NCBI RefSeq assembly: GCF_022376445.1
Contig: NW_025955421.1
Location: forward strand, 1-28,846
Source of the DNA: Fomitopsis serialis
Lineage: Eukaryota > Basidiomycota > Agaricomycetes > Polyporales > Fomitopsidaceae
Length of the DNA: 28,846 nucleotides
Reading direction: 5' to 3'
Part shown: in pieces, positions 9,185 through 19,430 of the stretch
How the letters are laid out: each line of letters starts with the position of its first letter
Position numbering within the stretch: the stretch's first letter is position 1
The notes under the pieces: generated by a model
The model's database searches: none
Seen by the model: the letters and a program-made list of their open reading frames with translations, nothing else
Told to the model about the DNA's origin: nothing
Made by a program: the position numbers and the translations under genes

Positions 9185-9440
9185 CTTGCCCTCGCTGATG
9201 TCTGCTCGCCATCCGCTGGTCGGCTGTGTTTGCACGCGGGGCATTTGCCCTGCGTGTTTGCAATCACCGTGCGTGACGTGCTGTGCGCCTGGCACCGCCG
9301 CGCCCGCTGTCTACTTGCCCTCGTACATGGATGGTCCGTTCGGTAGGTCGTGCTTCCGTGGCCGGGTCTTTGCCCTGCGTGCTTGCGGTCGCCGAGGTTG
9401 CACCTTTCGTGCTCCGTGCCTCGTGCCCACTGTCCGCTCG
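9185..9440. repeat. Diverged tandem duplication, about 125-129 bp units
   Basis: CTTGCCCTCG occurs at 9185 and 9314, and TTTGCCCTGCGTG at 9244 and 9369. The spacings (129 and 125 bp) indicate two head-to-tail copies that have since diverged by substitution and small indels. Confidence 0.55.
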
Positions 9441-9940
9441 CTGCCGCCAATCCCTGCCGCCAATCCCTGCCAGCCGCTCGTCGTGTGCCAGCGCTATGTC
9501 CACAAATAAATCGTGAGTTACTCACCGTGCATGGAATCGGGCGGCCCACCGTTCGTCGAGGCTGGCCCGATGATCGTGACGACATGCGAGACGCACTGCA
9601 GAAATAATAGCATTAGGAGGGCTGCGACGAGCTGAAGGAATGATGGCACTGAACTGTGACCGTACCTGTACCCGCCCCACTACCCCGCCGCAGCGGGTAC
9701 GGGTGCAGCGCGGGTCAACAGGTATGAAGGATCACGCACCAGTCTGCGCGGGCGAGCCGGACGAGGGGGATGAGAGGGACGAGAGGGACGACGGACGATC
9801 GAGATTGACGAACGTGAGGGTGAGAGTGACAACAGAGAGAGGGCAAGGGCGAGCGTGCGAGGAAGAAGGAGGCCCAAATTGGGCGCCAGTGCGGTATGCA
9901 GGGGGCGAGTGCGGTATCGTGTGCAGTACGCAGGAAGCAG

Positions 9941-9996
9941 GTGGGCCGGCGGGCGCGGTAAGCAGAAAGTGGGCCGGCGGGCGTGGTTTGCAGATG
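9941..9996. repeat. 28-bp direct repeat, two copies
   Basis: GTGGGCCGGCGGGCG is repeated at 9941 and 9969 within two adjacent 28-bp units. No function is evident. Confidence 0.75.
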
Positions 9997-10268
9997 CAGG
10001 CAATGGGCACACTATAGATGTGTTGTTCTCCTGGCGGCGAGTGCATTACAGGAGTATCGGTGTGGCGAACACCTCGACGTGAGCTAACAGAGTACCGCCA
10101 TTTGATAATTGATTATAATTCGATTTAAATTACTCAAAGACCAGCTCAGAGCTGGCTCAGAGCCATGAGCCAAACTGATTTCGGTGCCTAGCTGCGAGTT
10201 GACTTGCTGACTAAGCTAGACAATGTTATTCTAAGTTGAGTTATTGGCTTATAAGCTATGCTTGTGGC

Positions 10269-10908
10269 TTAGCGAGCTGCAGCAACACTACTTGCGTCAT
10301 TGTCATCGTCCAGTGCGATGGCCGTGTGTCGCGCGGGTGCGGAAGAGGACTCCCCAGTGGGTGCTGCGCGACTCGGGCCGGCTGTAGGGACGAATATGAG
10401 GTCTTGCGCTTCATCCTCATCCTCATCCTCATGTTCGCTCCGTTCTTCCGGCTCAAACGCTGCGTCTGATTGAACGAATGACGGTCCAGTGAGATCGTTA
10501 TCGCGTTCATCCAGACCTTCACCTTCACCGTCACCATCCGGTTTCCCGCCGTCCTGAACAACCCCACTTGATGTGCTAGCTTCCGGAGCAGGCGATCGAG
10601 GACGTCTTTCAGAAGGTCAGTGACAGTTCTGGAAGGTAATTTTTAATATGTACTCGCCTCCGATTAGCACCCGCCTTCGGCTTCACCGTTGCACCGCGCT
10701 TTGCCCTACGGCCAACGCCCTCCTCATCCTCACTTCCAGAGTCCTCCGAATCAACGAAGATTTCACGTAGTTTCCCCTTCTTGTACCATGCGCACTGGCG
10801 GCTGGTCGACTGGTGAGCCATTAGGCCTTGCGTAGTGTCGAAGTAACCGTAGCACGCCTCGCAGGTTTGCGCGAACAGGTCCTCCAAGCATCGCGATCTC
10901 TTGCCCAT
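10269..10908 (-). pseudogene. N-terminal relic resembling a Plavaka-type transposase
   Basis: From ATG at 10908, exon 1 encodes a C2H2-like finger (CEACYGYFDTTQGLMAHQS, later Cys-Ala-Trp) and then an acidic Ser/Glu segment and a basic stretch. This layout, one finger with a GL..H......C.W signature before a long acidic linker, is what I associate with N-termini of basidiomycete Plavaka (CACTA-like) transposases. A 52-nt intron with a GC donor (10657-10606, GCGAGT...AAAG, branch CTGAC) joins exon 2, an acidic linker (EDEDEDEAQDL, then VPTAGPSR) ending at TAA 10271-10269. The catalytic transposase core is absent downstream, so I call it 3' truncated. It could instead be a short zinc-finger protein of its own. 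Confidence 0.5.
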
Positions 10909-11956
10909 GGCCTACTGACCGTGGTAAATCCGAGAACTGCACAATATCAGGTTGTACCTCCACTCACCTGTGTTCGCACTGACCTGCTTCGTTTTGCTGT
11001 TGAGAGTGCGTTCTAAGGTGAGTTTTTTTGGGTTCAGAAGGGTGCCGTAATATGCAGGCAGAACTGCGGCGTTTTAACGCCAGGGCGAGCGTCTTACGTC
11101 GCTCAGGGTCAGGCATGCTTGCCTCCAAGCACAACGTTCTTGACCCTCCGCCTGCTGTTTCTCTGTAAGTGTGAATCACCTCCGCAGACCGTTCTGTCCT
11201 GGTGCGTGTCTGATCTGTTAAACTCACCGTGCGCATACCGTGCGCATACTCATCAACTGATACCGCGCTGGAAAGGTTTTCAGCCTCTGCTGCGTGCCTA
11301 ACGCGAGCACGACTGTGCTGGATCCTCTACACTGAGGTTGCAGGTGAGCACACAGATAACATCGTGATTCATAGAACATACGGTGTGCAATAGTGCTCTT
11401 ACTTTCACCGGTACGTGCATTCGATCCACTATTGACTTGAAGGGCCTTCCTTATTGGGATGATTGCGGCGTCGATGATTGCGGCGACGCCGCAATCATCC
11501 CCAATAAGGAAAATACGCGCACCGGCCGCATACTCTGTGAGCAGTGCGTGCGTTGTAAGGACTGTTATGTGCGAGCATAGATTGGGCTTCCACCTTTGCC
11601 GAGATGGGGGGTGCGCGCAGCTGTCAGTTGCACACGAGCAGCACTGGCGCAACTGAGGTGATAAGCCGGACAAATCGCCGTCCTTGGCAGAGCCAACAAG
11701 GAGGCAGCGGTATACGGAACGCACGCGTGGACGTATCGTCATTGGACGATACACGGTCTAATTGCGAGGCTTCTTGCCGACTTCCTCGAGCTCGTGTTCA
11801 ATACGAAGCCGGCATTCTATGAGGGACTGGGCTGCCGGCCTTGGTGGCTAGATTCTAGTGGCGCCCATGGGAATATTGTCGGTGTCCCATCCCGAATCCC
11901 GTGTGTCACATAACACGCCTTCTTCCTGTCAGTCCCCTCATACTCACGATTCACCA
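10909..11956. other. Intergenic; no supported gene, contains a foldback hairpin
   Basis: Short frames occur on both strands but none shows a domain, consistent splicing or a family signature. The notable element is the inverted repeat at 11447-11511. A doublet CCGTGCGCATA occurs near 11227-11250. The last part before 11957 probably holds the promoter and 5' UTR of the next gene; I see no clear TATA box. Confidence 0.5.
11447..11511. repeat. Near-perfect inverted repeat, 27/28-nt arms, 10-nt loop
   Basis: Left arm 11447-11473 and right arm 11484-11511 are reverse complements except that the right arm has one more base in a run (CCCC versus GGG). The 10-nt loop ATGATTGCGG repeats part of the arm, so GATGATTGCGGCG also appears twice in direct orientation. 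It would fold into a long hairpin in RNA or a cruciform in DNA. No flanking target duplication is evident, so a MITE assignment is not supported. Confidence 0.85.
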
Positions 11957-13922
11957 ATGTCCTCTTTACGCTACGTTCAGGGTAGCGGTCCCCACATCGC
12001 CTCTCCCGGTGTTGCATCCGGTTCAGACGACGACCACGTCACTGACTACAATCTCTCCCCCAGCTTACAGACAAAGCCTCTCCCTACGGGTACCCACTTC
12101 TATACTTGGCCAGCAGACTCGGAAGGTAAGTACTGAACTCCTTATCGGAACGCATCACCGTGATCTCACGTACCGCCGTCAGCGCCCCTCTCCTCTCCGC
12201 CCTCCTCAGCGAGCGGCCTGACGTTCTCCGACCCGGTGATCGGCCCCGAGCACGAAGGTAACGAGCCCTACAACGAGATACAAGACCTGAGCGACCAGAT
12301 CAAGCACTGGACCCTTGCCGACAAGATCTTTGGCGACCTCCAGGACGAACCAGATTTTCCTCGACTCTACGACACCTACGTTGTGCGCGAGAATATCAGC
12401 CCCGAAGATTGGCAGGCCACGAAGATTTACATCGAGACGCACCCTCTGCTTCTACGCTGTGTATCGTAAGTTCAATGCTTACATTAATATATGGCTCATC
12501 CGACTGACACGACTGACAATTGCCTGCAGTTTTGTCTACGACCCCAAGATGGGAAAACTCAAGGTCCACTCGCCGTCGGGCCTGCACCAAAGCGTAAACG
12601 ATTCAGTGCTCGGTCAGCTTTCCGGCAACATCCAAGTCAAACGACCCCAAGCGATCACCATGGACCTCGAGCGCGGCCTCATCACCGACAACGTAGCGCA
12701 TACGCCTGACATCGTGGTGAGCGTCGTCACGCGCAAGCGCCTTCGTGAAGGCGACATTTTCATGTCGCGCGACGTGTCCGTCAACGAGACATCCTTCACG
12801 CAAAGCGAGGACGACATGCTTAGTCAGGTGAGTTAAGAGTTACATCCCATCCGCATCAAGCATTATCTAATCGAACTCATAGCTCCTCGTTGCCATGAAG
12901 AAAGAACCCGACGCTGACCAGAGCCCTCTGCTCTTCACCGGCATCGACATTGAACGTCTGCCCTTCATCGATCCCGATCCGAATAGCCCAGACGCTGTGC
13001 CGGACGACGGCGGTTTCATTCGCGGGCCGGAGGTGCCAACGACATCTTGTCGACTGGCTGGAAGCGAGGCGACTGCGTAATCGTTCCGAGACTCAGGGCA
13101 AAATGGTTTGTCTTCCTCCCGGAGGATGAAGAGCAACTCGAGTACGGCCTAACCCATCATCACGATTCTCACGACTGGACCGTGTGGGGTTTAGCTGTGG
13201 TGAGTGGTACCTCCTTTTTTACGCGCCTTTTAGCTCATAGACACCGTCAGCAAATCCAAGAAGAGTACGAAGCGGGATCGGAGGCTGAGCAGTCGCTGCA
13301 ACAGGTGCTCCATCGGTGGGTAAAGGCCACCATCAGCATACGCGAGGCAGCGCACAGCCAGAGGATACGCGCGCTGCTCAGCGAGGCTGATAAGACATTG
13401 GCCGATGACGTCATCAAAGAATTGGAAGGACTCCTCCTGAACCCCCCCGACTTCACTGAGCCTCCCGTTCCCAACCCCATACCTTTCTTCATAGAAGACA
13501 TCTGGGGCGGCGCTCGGCAGAAGGCCCACGACGATGTGAGCCGCCACATGTACCGCGCCGACAACAATCGTAAACCGCGAACAAAGTCCATGGAAAACGA
13601 GGAATGCCTCCAAATCCTCAACAGCCTCAAGCGCGTGAAGGCCCATCATGAGCAGGACGGGGACACCGACGTGCTCAAGAACTTTCGAAAGAGACAACGC
13701 ATAAACACTCCTCCGCGAAACCTGTCGCCCCCTCCCCCGCGTCGTGTACCAGGCCGCTTGAAGGCTGAAAATTTTGTGGACGAGTCAACGGACGATGAAG
13801 AACCGAAAGTGCGCAGCGGAGGCTCGGCGAGGTCGTTTGAGCTGCCGAGACCTCTCGCCGACACCAACATTTACTCGCTGGCCACCGGTCGTACTCTGAG
13901 GAGCGAGGCGAAGAGGGATTAG
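11957..13922 (+). CDS. Unrecognised multi-exon protein, about 579 residues
   Basis: Start ATG 11957 (MSSLRYVQGSG). Introns at 12126-12182, 12466-12529, 12828-12882 and probably 13200-13250 (51 nt, in frame) give exons that join cleanly; stop TAG 13920-13922. The frame steps back one base near 13024-13026 (in CGCGGGCC), consistent with loss of one G. I do not recognise the family with confidence. The middle contains TPDIVVSV and, further on, NETSFTQSEDDML. This faintly recalls PD-(D/E)XK nuclease-like basidiomycete proteins, but the catalytic residues are not clear. Two conserved-looking blocks follow (GWKRGDCVIVPR, WFVFLPEDEE), then a Pro/Ser/Arg-rich, nuclear-looking tail (KRQRINTPPRN). Unlike the adjacent gene it has only one break, so it may be functional. 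Confidence 0.65.
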
Positions 13923-14267
13923 GTGTTAGATGCGGAGTCAGGAGAAGGACGGTTGTTGTCTACATATCTATCGGTTGTGCCCTCATTCTCTCACGTCGCT
14001 TTGACATCGTCCCATCATTTTCCGTCTTCCATCGCTTTCCATCGCTGTGTGTAGTATATGTCGTGTTCTGTCGCTTGTACCATCCTATCGTCTCAGTTTG
14101 TGTTGAGCTGTCTATATAATTGTGTGGTTCATTCTGAATGATGTTCAAATCAAATACTGCATTCATTCGGCCCTCACGAGTGTTGGGCGCCTCTCGTCAG
14201 TATCGCTACACAGAGCATCTAGTATTAGCTCACTGCTTTTTTTCTCAGCTCACATCTACTTGGATTA
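13923..14267. other. Intergenic spacer between two plus-strand genes
   Basis: This stretch holds the 3' region of the upstream gene and the promoter of the next one. It contains TCTATATAATTG near 14110-14120, a possible TATA element about 150 bases before ATG 14268. Nothing else is visible. Confidence 0.4.
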
Positions 14268-17200
14268 TGGCCGGTTTCAACAGCGACAATTGTTGGATCA
14301 CTATTGACGAACAGAATTGTTTGATCCAGCTGCTGAGCAACACTACGCATCTCAACCAAGTCTTGGCAGGCTTGCTGGCACGATTACAAGGCGTTTCAAA
14401 TGTTCCCAAGAACCCTCCGATTGAGACAGGTACTTATAACAATTGACTTCGATGCAGCGTCACTGATCAACGTCTCATTGTACAGTGGACCCTGGCAGCG
14501 GAACGTCCGCTGGGTCTTCTCGGTCTTCAGTGCCAACTCAACGCCAGACTCGCGCGCAAACTCGACGGCTATGGAATGAAGTGCAGCATGGTAACACCGC
14601 AGACAATGGGCCAGTGAGCTTAATCTTTTCTTTATTAGCGGTCCAGTATTTGATGCCAGTACTCTGAAAAGTGACCACTCAGGCCGACGATACCTCGGGC
14701 CCCGGCACGGTTGGACCAACCAGGCAGACGCGGTCACACCATAGAGTTACTCAACCACCGTATGCTTGCCACAAAAGCAATCCAGTCCCCCGATCCTCTC
14801 ATCGCCGAGATGTCCTACGCCGACGGTCCCGCTCGCCGTGCTGGCGCGGAGGTTTCAACTTCTCTCATGCGGGCGCCGCGAATCTGGTATGGGAATCAGA
14901 CCAACTAACGGCACCGTCACAGTCCTCGAAGGCCACTGTTCACAATTTCTTCACGAAGCTCACAAGCAACCTGGCGGTTCAGGGTGTTGTGGACTGCTGT
15001 AAGTCCATGCACGTCGGCACTGTCTCAGTAATCGGTTCGCAAAGTTGTGCGGCCCGAGCAGACGATTCTTTGACCAACCTCACCAAACGATGCGCAATGG
15101 CTTTGAAAGACGACGCAACCTCCGACTTTGTAGTCATGTTGCGACTCATCCAGCTTGCATGCCGCTGTAGCGAGTACGTACTATGCCCTTCTGTTTCTTT
15201 GTTGATGAGCTTACCAATGTCCTTTTGCAAGCTTGAGACAGGCTGAACCCGGCCTCACCAATACCGACATTTGGCAAGCGAGCTGGAGGAAAAGAAGACC
15301 GTCGCGAAGAGAACATTCCTTGACTGGATTGCAATGGGTAGCAAATTTGCATTCGTGGCGGGAGGAGGTAAGTCCGGTAGAAACGTCTTAGATGAGTGCT
15401 AAACAAGAATGAATCGGCCAGGCTCAGTGTATCTACTAGTCATGATCGCCATCCAGAACCTCAGGGTTCCTTTGGGCGCGATTGATGGCCATTCCGCCCA
15501 GGACATAGGCAACATGCTACGATGGCCGGATGGTAAGCATCTTCAGCCTGAGAGAGCGGTCGACTAATAAGCACACAGACTCACAGACGGGACGAATGGT
15601 GAAGGACACGGTGATCCCAACTGTATCACTCGTACAAAAGCACTACCCGACGATGTTTGAAGACCTATTCCCAATGTCTAAGACAGGCCGACCGACCTCT
15701 ACCCTGTCCTGGATCGCAATGATGTGTTTTTGACACTCTCAAGTTCAAGTAAGTCGCTATCCGAGCAGTGTAAGTTAACATTCATATGCTCACAACTCTT
15801 ACAGTTCGTTCAAACTTGTTCCAAGGATGCATACTGCTTGGGAGCCTTGCAATCAAGCCGTCCTGGTCGATTCACCTGCCGTTGCAACGTCGTCAGTGCA
15901 AACCCTGCAACCGGTGGATGACAGACTGGATGGGCCACCATCACACTCTCCCTTCCTCCTCTGTCTCCCTTATCATCTCTATCGTCTCTGTCTCCGGCGC
16001 AGACGCTACCATCTCCGCTCTCTCGTCATAGTAGTTGCGCCCGGAACCTGTTCCATCGCCACACGGCCAACTCATTCTCACGTCCTATGACGCTCAAACC
16101 GACACAAACAGACGGTATCCCGCCCCCGTGACAAGGAGCAGAACATAGCGTGGACAGAGAACGCGCGTTCACTCGCTAGCAAAGCGAGTGCACCAGTAAG
16201 TCTACAAGATTTCGACGCTCAGGTATAGTGTCCAACACAGATATTCCCTTGGACGTGGCTAACTGCAGAATATTTACCCAAGCTTCAAACTGCGTACACA
16301 GGCGGGGAGAGAGCCCATCCTGAGGCTTACATTCGTGTGCCAACGAACACGATAGTGTGCGTAACATTCTCGTGTTTGTGTGCAATAACTCACCGTCTCT
16401 AGCAGGGATGTCCTAACCATTCGAGGCGTGGATCACTCGTTGGTTGCCAGCATCTGCACGTCGATGCCGGATACCATGAAACGGACTCTAATCGACCGTC
16501 TCCTTGCAAGCTTCAATTCAGACCCTTTCAAGACTGCAGACGCAAACTCAGCGACCGGCAAACGAACATTTGAAGCGATCCATTTCTCATGTACAACCGT
16601 CACTGTACACAGGTATGTACCTCAGTGATCTGCAGCTGGTCGCTCATGACACTCTTCGACAGGGACATTCTGCGCCTGCGGACATCCTCCCGCTCTGCTG
16701 AGCAGAGCGGTTGTACTCAACCAACCATGGTCAATTTTTACTGTACATGTCGAGGGACATGGAAGACCACCAGACAGTCTACCAGTCCCTCAAAAGTGTC
16801 TTCGCAGACGTGTTCGGTTGGATAGATGACCAGGTAAGCAATGCAATCTTGAATCACAATGTGTGTGGGTAACATATACGATTTTAGCTTCAAATGTTCT
16901 TGCCAGGGGAATACGAACGGCTGAAGCTATGGCCGCTATTCTACCTGGTAATAACGTCTCGGTGGTCAGCCCGTTCGTCGACTAGTGGTCAACCTCAACG
17001 TTGTCACTCGAGCCCACAGAGACAGCAAGATGACGGTGTATGCCTTGTCTTGCCAATTGGTGAATTTGACGGCGGTGAGTTGTGTCTTGTGGAGCCAGGC
17101 CTCATCATTCCACTTCGACACGGTGAATTTGCCGTCTTCCTTCCTGCGACTTCACACATTTTAACATGCATTATACTGGCACTCATGCATCCATCGTTTT

Positions 17201-17276
17201 ACAATCAGACCGGGAGATGTGTAAATGGACTGCAGACGATCGTAATGGCTGGGTTTCCAGCAATCACTTCAGATAG
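14268..17276 (+). pseudogene. Damaged gene with C-terminal 2OG-Fe(II) dioxygenase-like domain
   Basis: A long basidiomycete protein from ATG 14268 to TAG 17274-17276. Probable introns: 14430-14485, 14614-14682, 14999-15044, 15174-15231, 15368-15421, 15533-15578, 15749-15804, 16196-16240, 16357-16405, 16613-16662 and 16834-16887. The N-terminal half has a conserved-looking block (FAFVAGGGSVYLLVMIA, NMLRWPDD). The C-terminal third resembles 2OG-Fe(II) oxygenases: the metal motif HRD at 17015-17023, the core GEFDGGELCLVEPG, and the distal His in THFNMHY at 17157-17159. Such enzymes oxidise substrates with Fe(II) and 2-oxoglutarate; the substrate is unknown, and TET/JBP-like is only one possibility. 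Single-base frame losses occur near 15273, 15692, 16591, 16926, 16983, 17029 and 17141. Two unresolved shifts lie between 14700 and 14910, and the frame near 15805-16130 is uncertain. A TGA at 16699-16701 is in frame. It is probably a pseudogene, or misassembled. Confidence 0.68.
16690..16710. repeat. Perfect 10-bp inverted repeat around an in-frame TGA
   Basis: CCGCTCTGCT and AGCAGAGCGG flank a single central G. The TGA that interrupts the dioxygenase-like frame (16699-16701) sits exactly at the centre. It could be chance or a small hairpin-templated mutation. Confidence 0.7.
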
Positions 17277-18550
17277 ACACATTTTTGTAGTAATTCTAAT
17301 ACGTGGACTACTAATCAACAATGAGTACTTGCAAAGACCACCATCTTTCGCTGTGCCTCGCTCTTTCTGAATCTCTCATCTGCAACGCTTCAATGAAGGG
17401 CGCCAGGCGTGGTCTCGTGATCTGCAACTTGATTCGCTTCTTGTGTCCGTTTCTTATGTCCTCTAATTTGTATCGTTTCTTCAGCTGTCCTCAACTCTCG
17501 TCCCTACGTCTCTCGCGCGGACAGCCTGCAAGACGCCTACCAGGTTGAGCGGAATTACCGTGCGCCCCGTCGCCAAATCGCGCTGCCCCTCCACGGCAAG
17601 CTCGGAAAAAGCTGATACGGTCACGCCAACACGCGCGGCGAGGCTGCCAGAGGAAACACCACCCGGTTGACGCGTGCACAGGGACATCTAGACGCACTCA
17701 ACGAACGCACTCAACGAACGCGCCCACGGCGGAGACGGGCCAATCATGTGGGGCTGCGCTAGGAAAGCTCAAGTGCGAAAGGAAGCATGGTCGGATGGCG
17801 CGAGGAGTAGCAAACAGAGTAGCACTCCGGTTCATTACCCTCTACCGTCACCCGTACCCTCGCGTTATGCGCCCCCGCTCTCGTACATTGTGCACCGCGA
17901 AGTTGCTATATGCCGACCGACAGACTTCCCAGCGCGAACGCGAGCTGCAGCTCAGCCTCTCCTCGTATCCTCACCTCAGCGCCTTCCCTGCTGGTCCGTG
18001 CCCCCGTGCATACCTCACCTAACCTTTACGCCCATGTCCGGCACTGCCGCCGGTACCAGCAGCAAGTTGCAGCAAGACTTGCGCCACTGGACTCGCTGGC
18101 TGGAATCACTGGCGAGACTGTCCGCGCCTCGCATGACACTGCCAGTCTCGGCGGACCGCCACGAGAGCATCCAGGCGCAGTCAATCATCTCTTCTCTGTG
18201 GGCCTCCCTGGCGATCTAACTCAACAGGGGTCTGCGGAAGATGCTCGGCTGCTCCCCACCTCTGGACCGTTCACGCTACACCACCCGCCGACCCGACTGC
18301 CTTCCAAATGCACTCTCCATTTGACAACTCACTTGGCTGCTACGAACATCTGTCCTGTCTGCTCGTGATCGCGCTAGCAATCCCGATCTCTCAACTGCCC
18401 GAATCGTCATCCCTCGTGCGCCGTCAGCCCGTCCCAGATAGCTATTTGCGCGTGCCATTCGGTAAGTTGGCAACAGGCCTGCGCCCTCTCGCTGCGATCG
18501 ATCGACGGAGATCAGCTGCTGCTCGACGAGCATGAGCGACCGTGCCTAAT

Positions 18551-18850
18551 CGGCGGGTCTGATCACTCACTCACTTTGGCTCACTCAGACACACTGTGGC
18601 CACCGCCTTGCCTTCGCTCGCCCACGCGTCCGTGCGGATTGCCACGCCTCCGTGCGGATTGCCGCGGAACCATTGTGCGCCGGTGCATAGTCCTGTTGCC
18701 TACTCGGCGGGTCTGATTGCTCCCTCACTTTGGCTCACTCAGACGCACTGTGGCCTCCGCCTTGCCTTCGCTCGCCCACGCCTCCGTGCGGATTGCCGCG
18801 GAAGCATTGTGCGCCCGTGCGCCGTGAGTGGTCCGGTTGCCGTGTCTTAA
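18551..18850. repeat. Tandem duplication, about 154-bp unit, two copies
   Basis: CGGCGGGTCTGAT starts both copies at 18551 and 18705, followed by shared TTTGGCTCACTCAGAC and CTCCGTGCGGATTGCCGCGG blocks. The first copy also contains an internal doublet of TCCGTGCGGATTGCC. Differences between copies are scattered substitutions and small indels. Confidence 0.85.
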
Positions 18851-19317
18851 CGCGTAGCGAACACGATAGGTAAGGCCATCATTGACTGCTGGTGGTGGGC
18901 GGATGATAGCTTGTACAGTAGCAGAAAATAGTGTAGTTGATCGTCGGAAGAATATGCTTGCATTATGCTTGTGTTCGTGGTGCCTCAAGATTACTTCATC
19001 GTTCTGTTCCAGCGAATGTTTTGCGGCAAATGAATTCTTAAATCTTGAGGTAAGTAAGGTTCTTGAAGCTGGGACCTCGCAGCCTGCACGTCAAGTTTCG
19101 TAAGGCTTACGTAGATCAACTGTGTAGTTTCTATTCAGCGCTAACAACACCGCGTCTCCGAAGGCTTCCAGAACTTCAACCAGCCGCGAATCTCATGTGC
19201 TCATGCCTGCGCAGTGCGGTCCCATGCTCGTGCCCTTGGCTTCCATCATCCTCCGACCAGGCTCGCACTACTGCTACGACCAGCGGAAGACTTCCAGAAC
19301 CTCATCCCGCGGTGAGT

Positions 19318-19363
19318 CAGAGTCCGCTCACACGGTGCGTCAGAGTCCGCTCACACGGTGCGT
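19318..19363. repeat. 23-bp perfect tandem doublet
   Basis: CAGAGTCCGCTCACACGGTG plus CGT occurs at 19318-19340 and again, identically, at 19341-19363. It lies about 70 bases before the DUF6532-like gene and may be in its promoter. Confidence 0.9.
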
Positions 19364-19430
19364 TATCTGATACCTATTTTCACCGTTCAACACTCAGCTC
19401 TCGCTCCCAGTGAATGTACTGCACCTCTGA

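Larger units (their letters stand above)
8553..10268. other. Intergenic, repeat-bearing, no supported gene
   Basis: About 1.7 kb with several short open frames on both strands but none with recognisable domains or convincing splice structure. It contains a 20-bp minisatellite (8781-8850), a diverged duplication of about 125 bp (9185-9440), a 13-bp doublet near 9442-9467, a purine-rich stretch (about 9750-9870), and a 28-bp direct repeat (9941-9996). An A+T-richer stretch at 10090-10260 ends it. Confidence 0.6.
17277..19430. other. Intergenic, about 2.15 kb, no supported gene
   Basis: Open frames here are short and lack domains. It contains a doublet of CACTCAACGAACG near 17697-17722, a tandem duplication of about 154 bp (18551-18850) and a 23-bp doublet (19318-19363). 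The final 60 bases lead into the ATG at 19431. The sequence is GC-rich, with many GTGCG/CGCAC words similar to those at 9050-9500. Confidence 0.55.

Noticed and set aside
9053..10046. Several overlapping frames of 60-140 codons on both strands
   Set aside because: Compositionally biased Arg/Pro/Ala/Ser translations in GC-rich tandemly duplicated DNA, no motifs and no consistent splice pattern.
11447..11511. Foldback hairpin interpreted as a MITE
   Set aside because: Total length about 65 bp, no flanking target duplication visible, and no second copy in the window.
17746..18219. Plus-strand frame of about 157 codons
   Set aside because: No domain and no similarity I recognise; overlapping frames of similar length exist in the same stretch.
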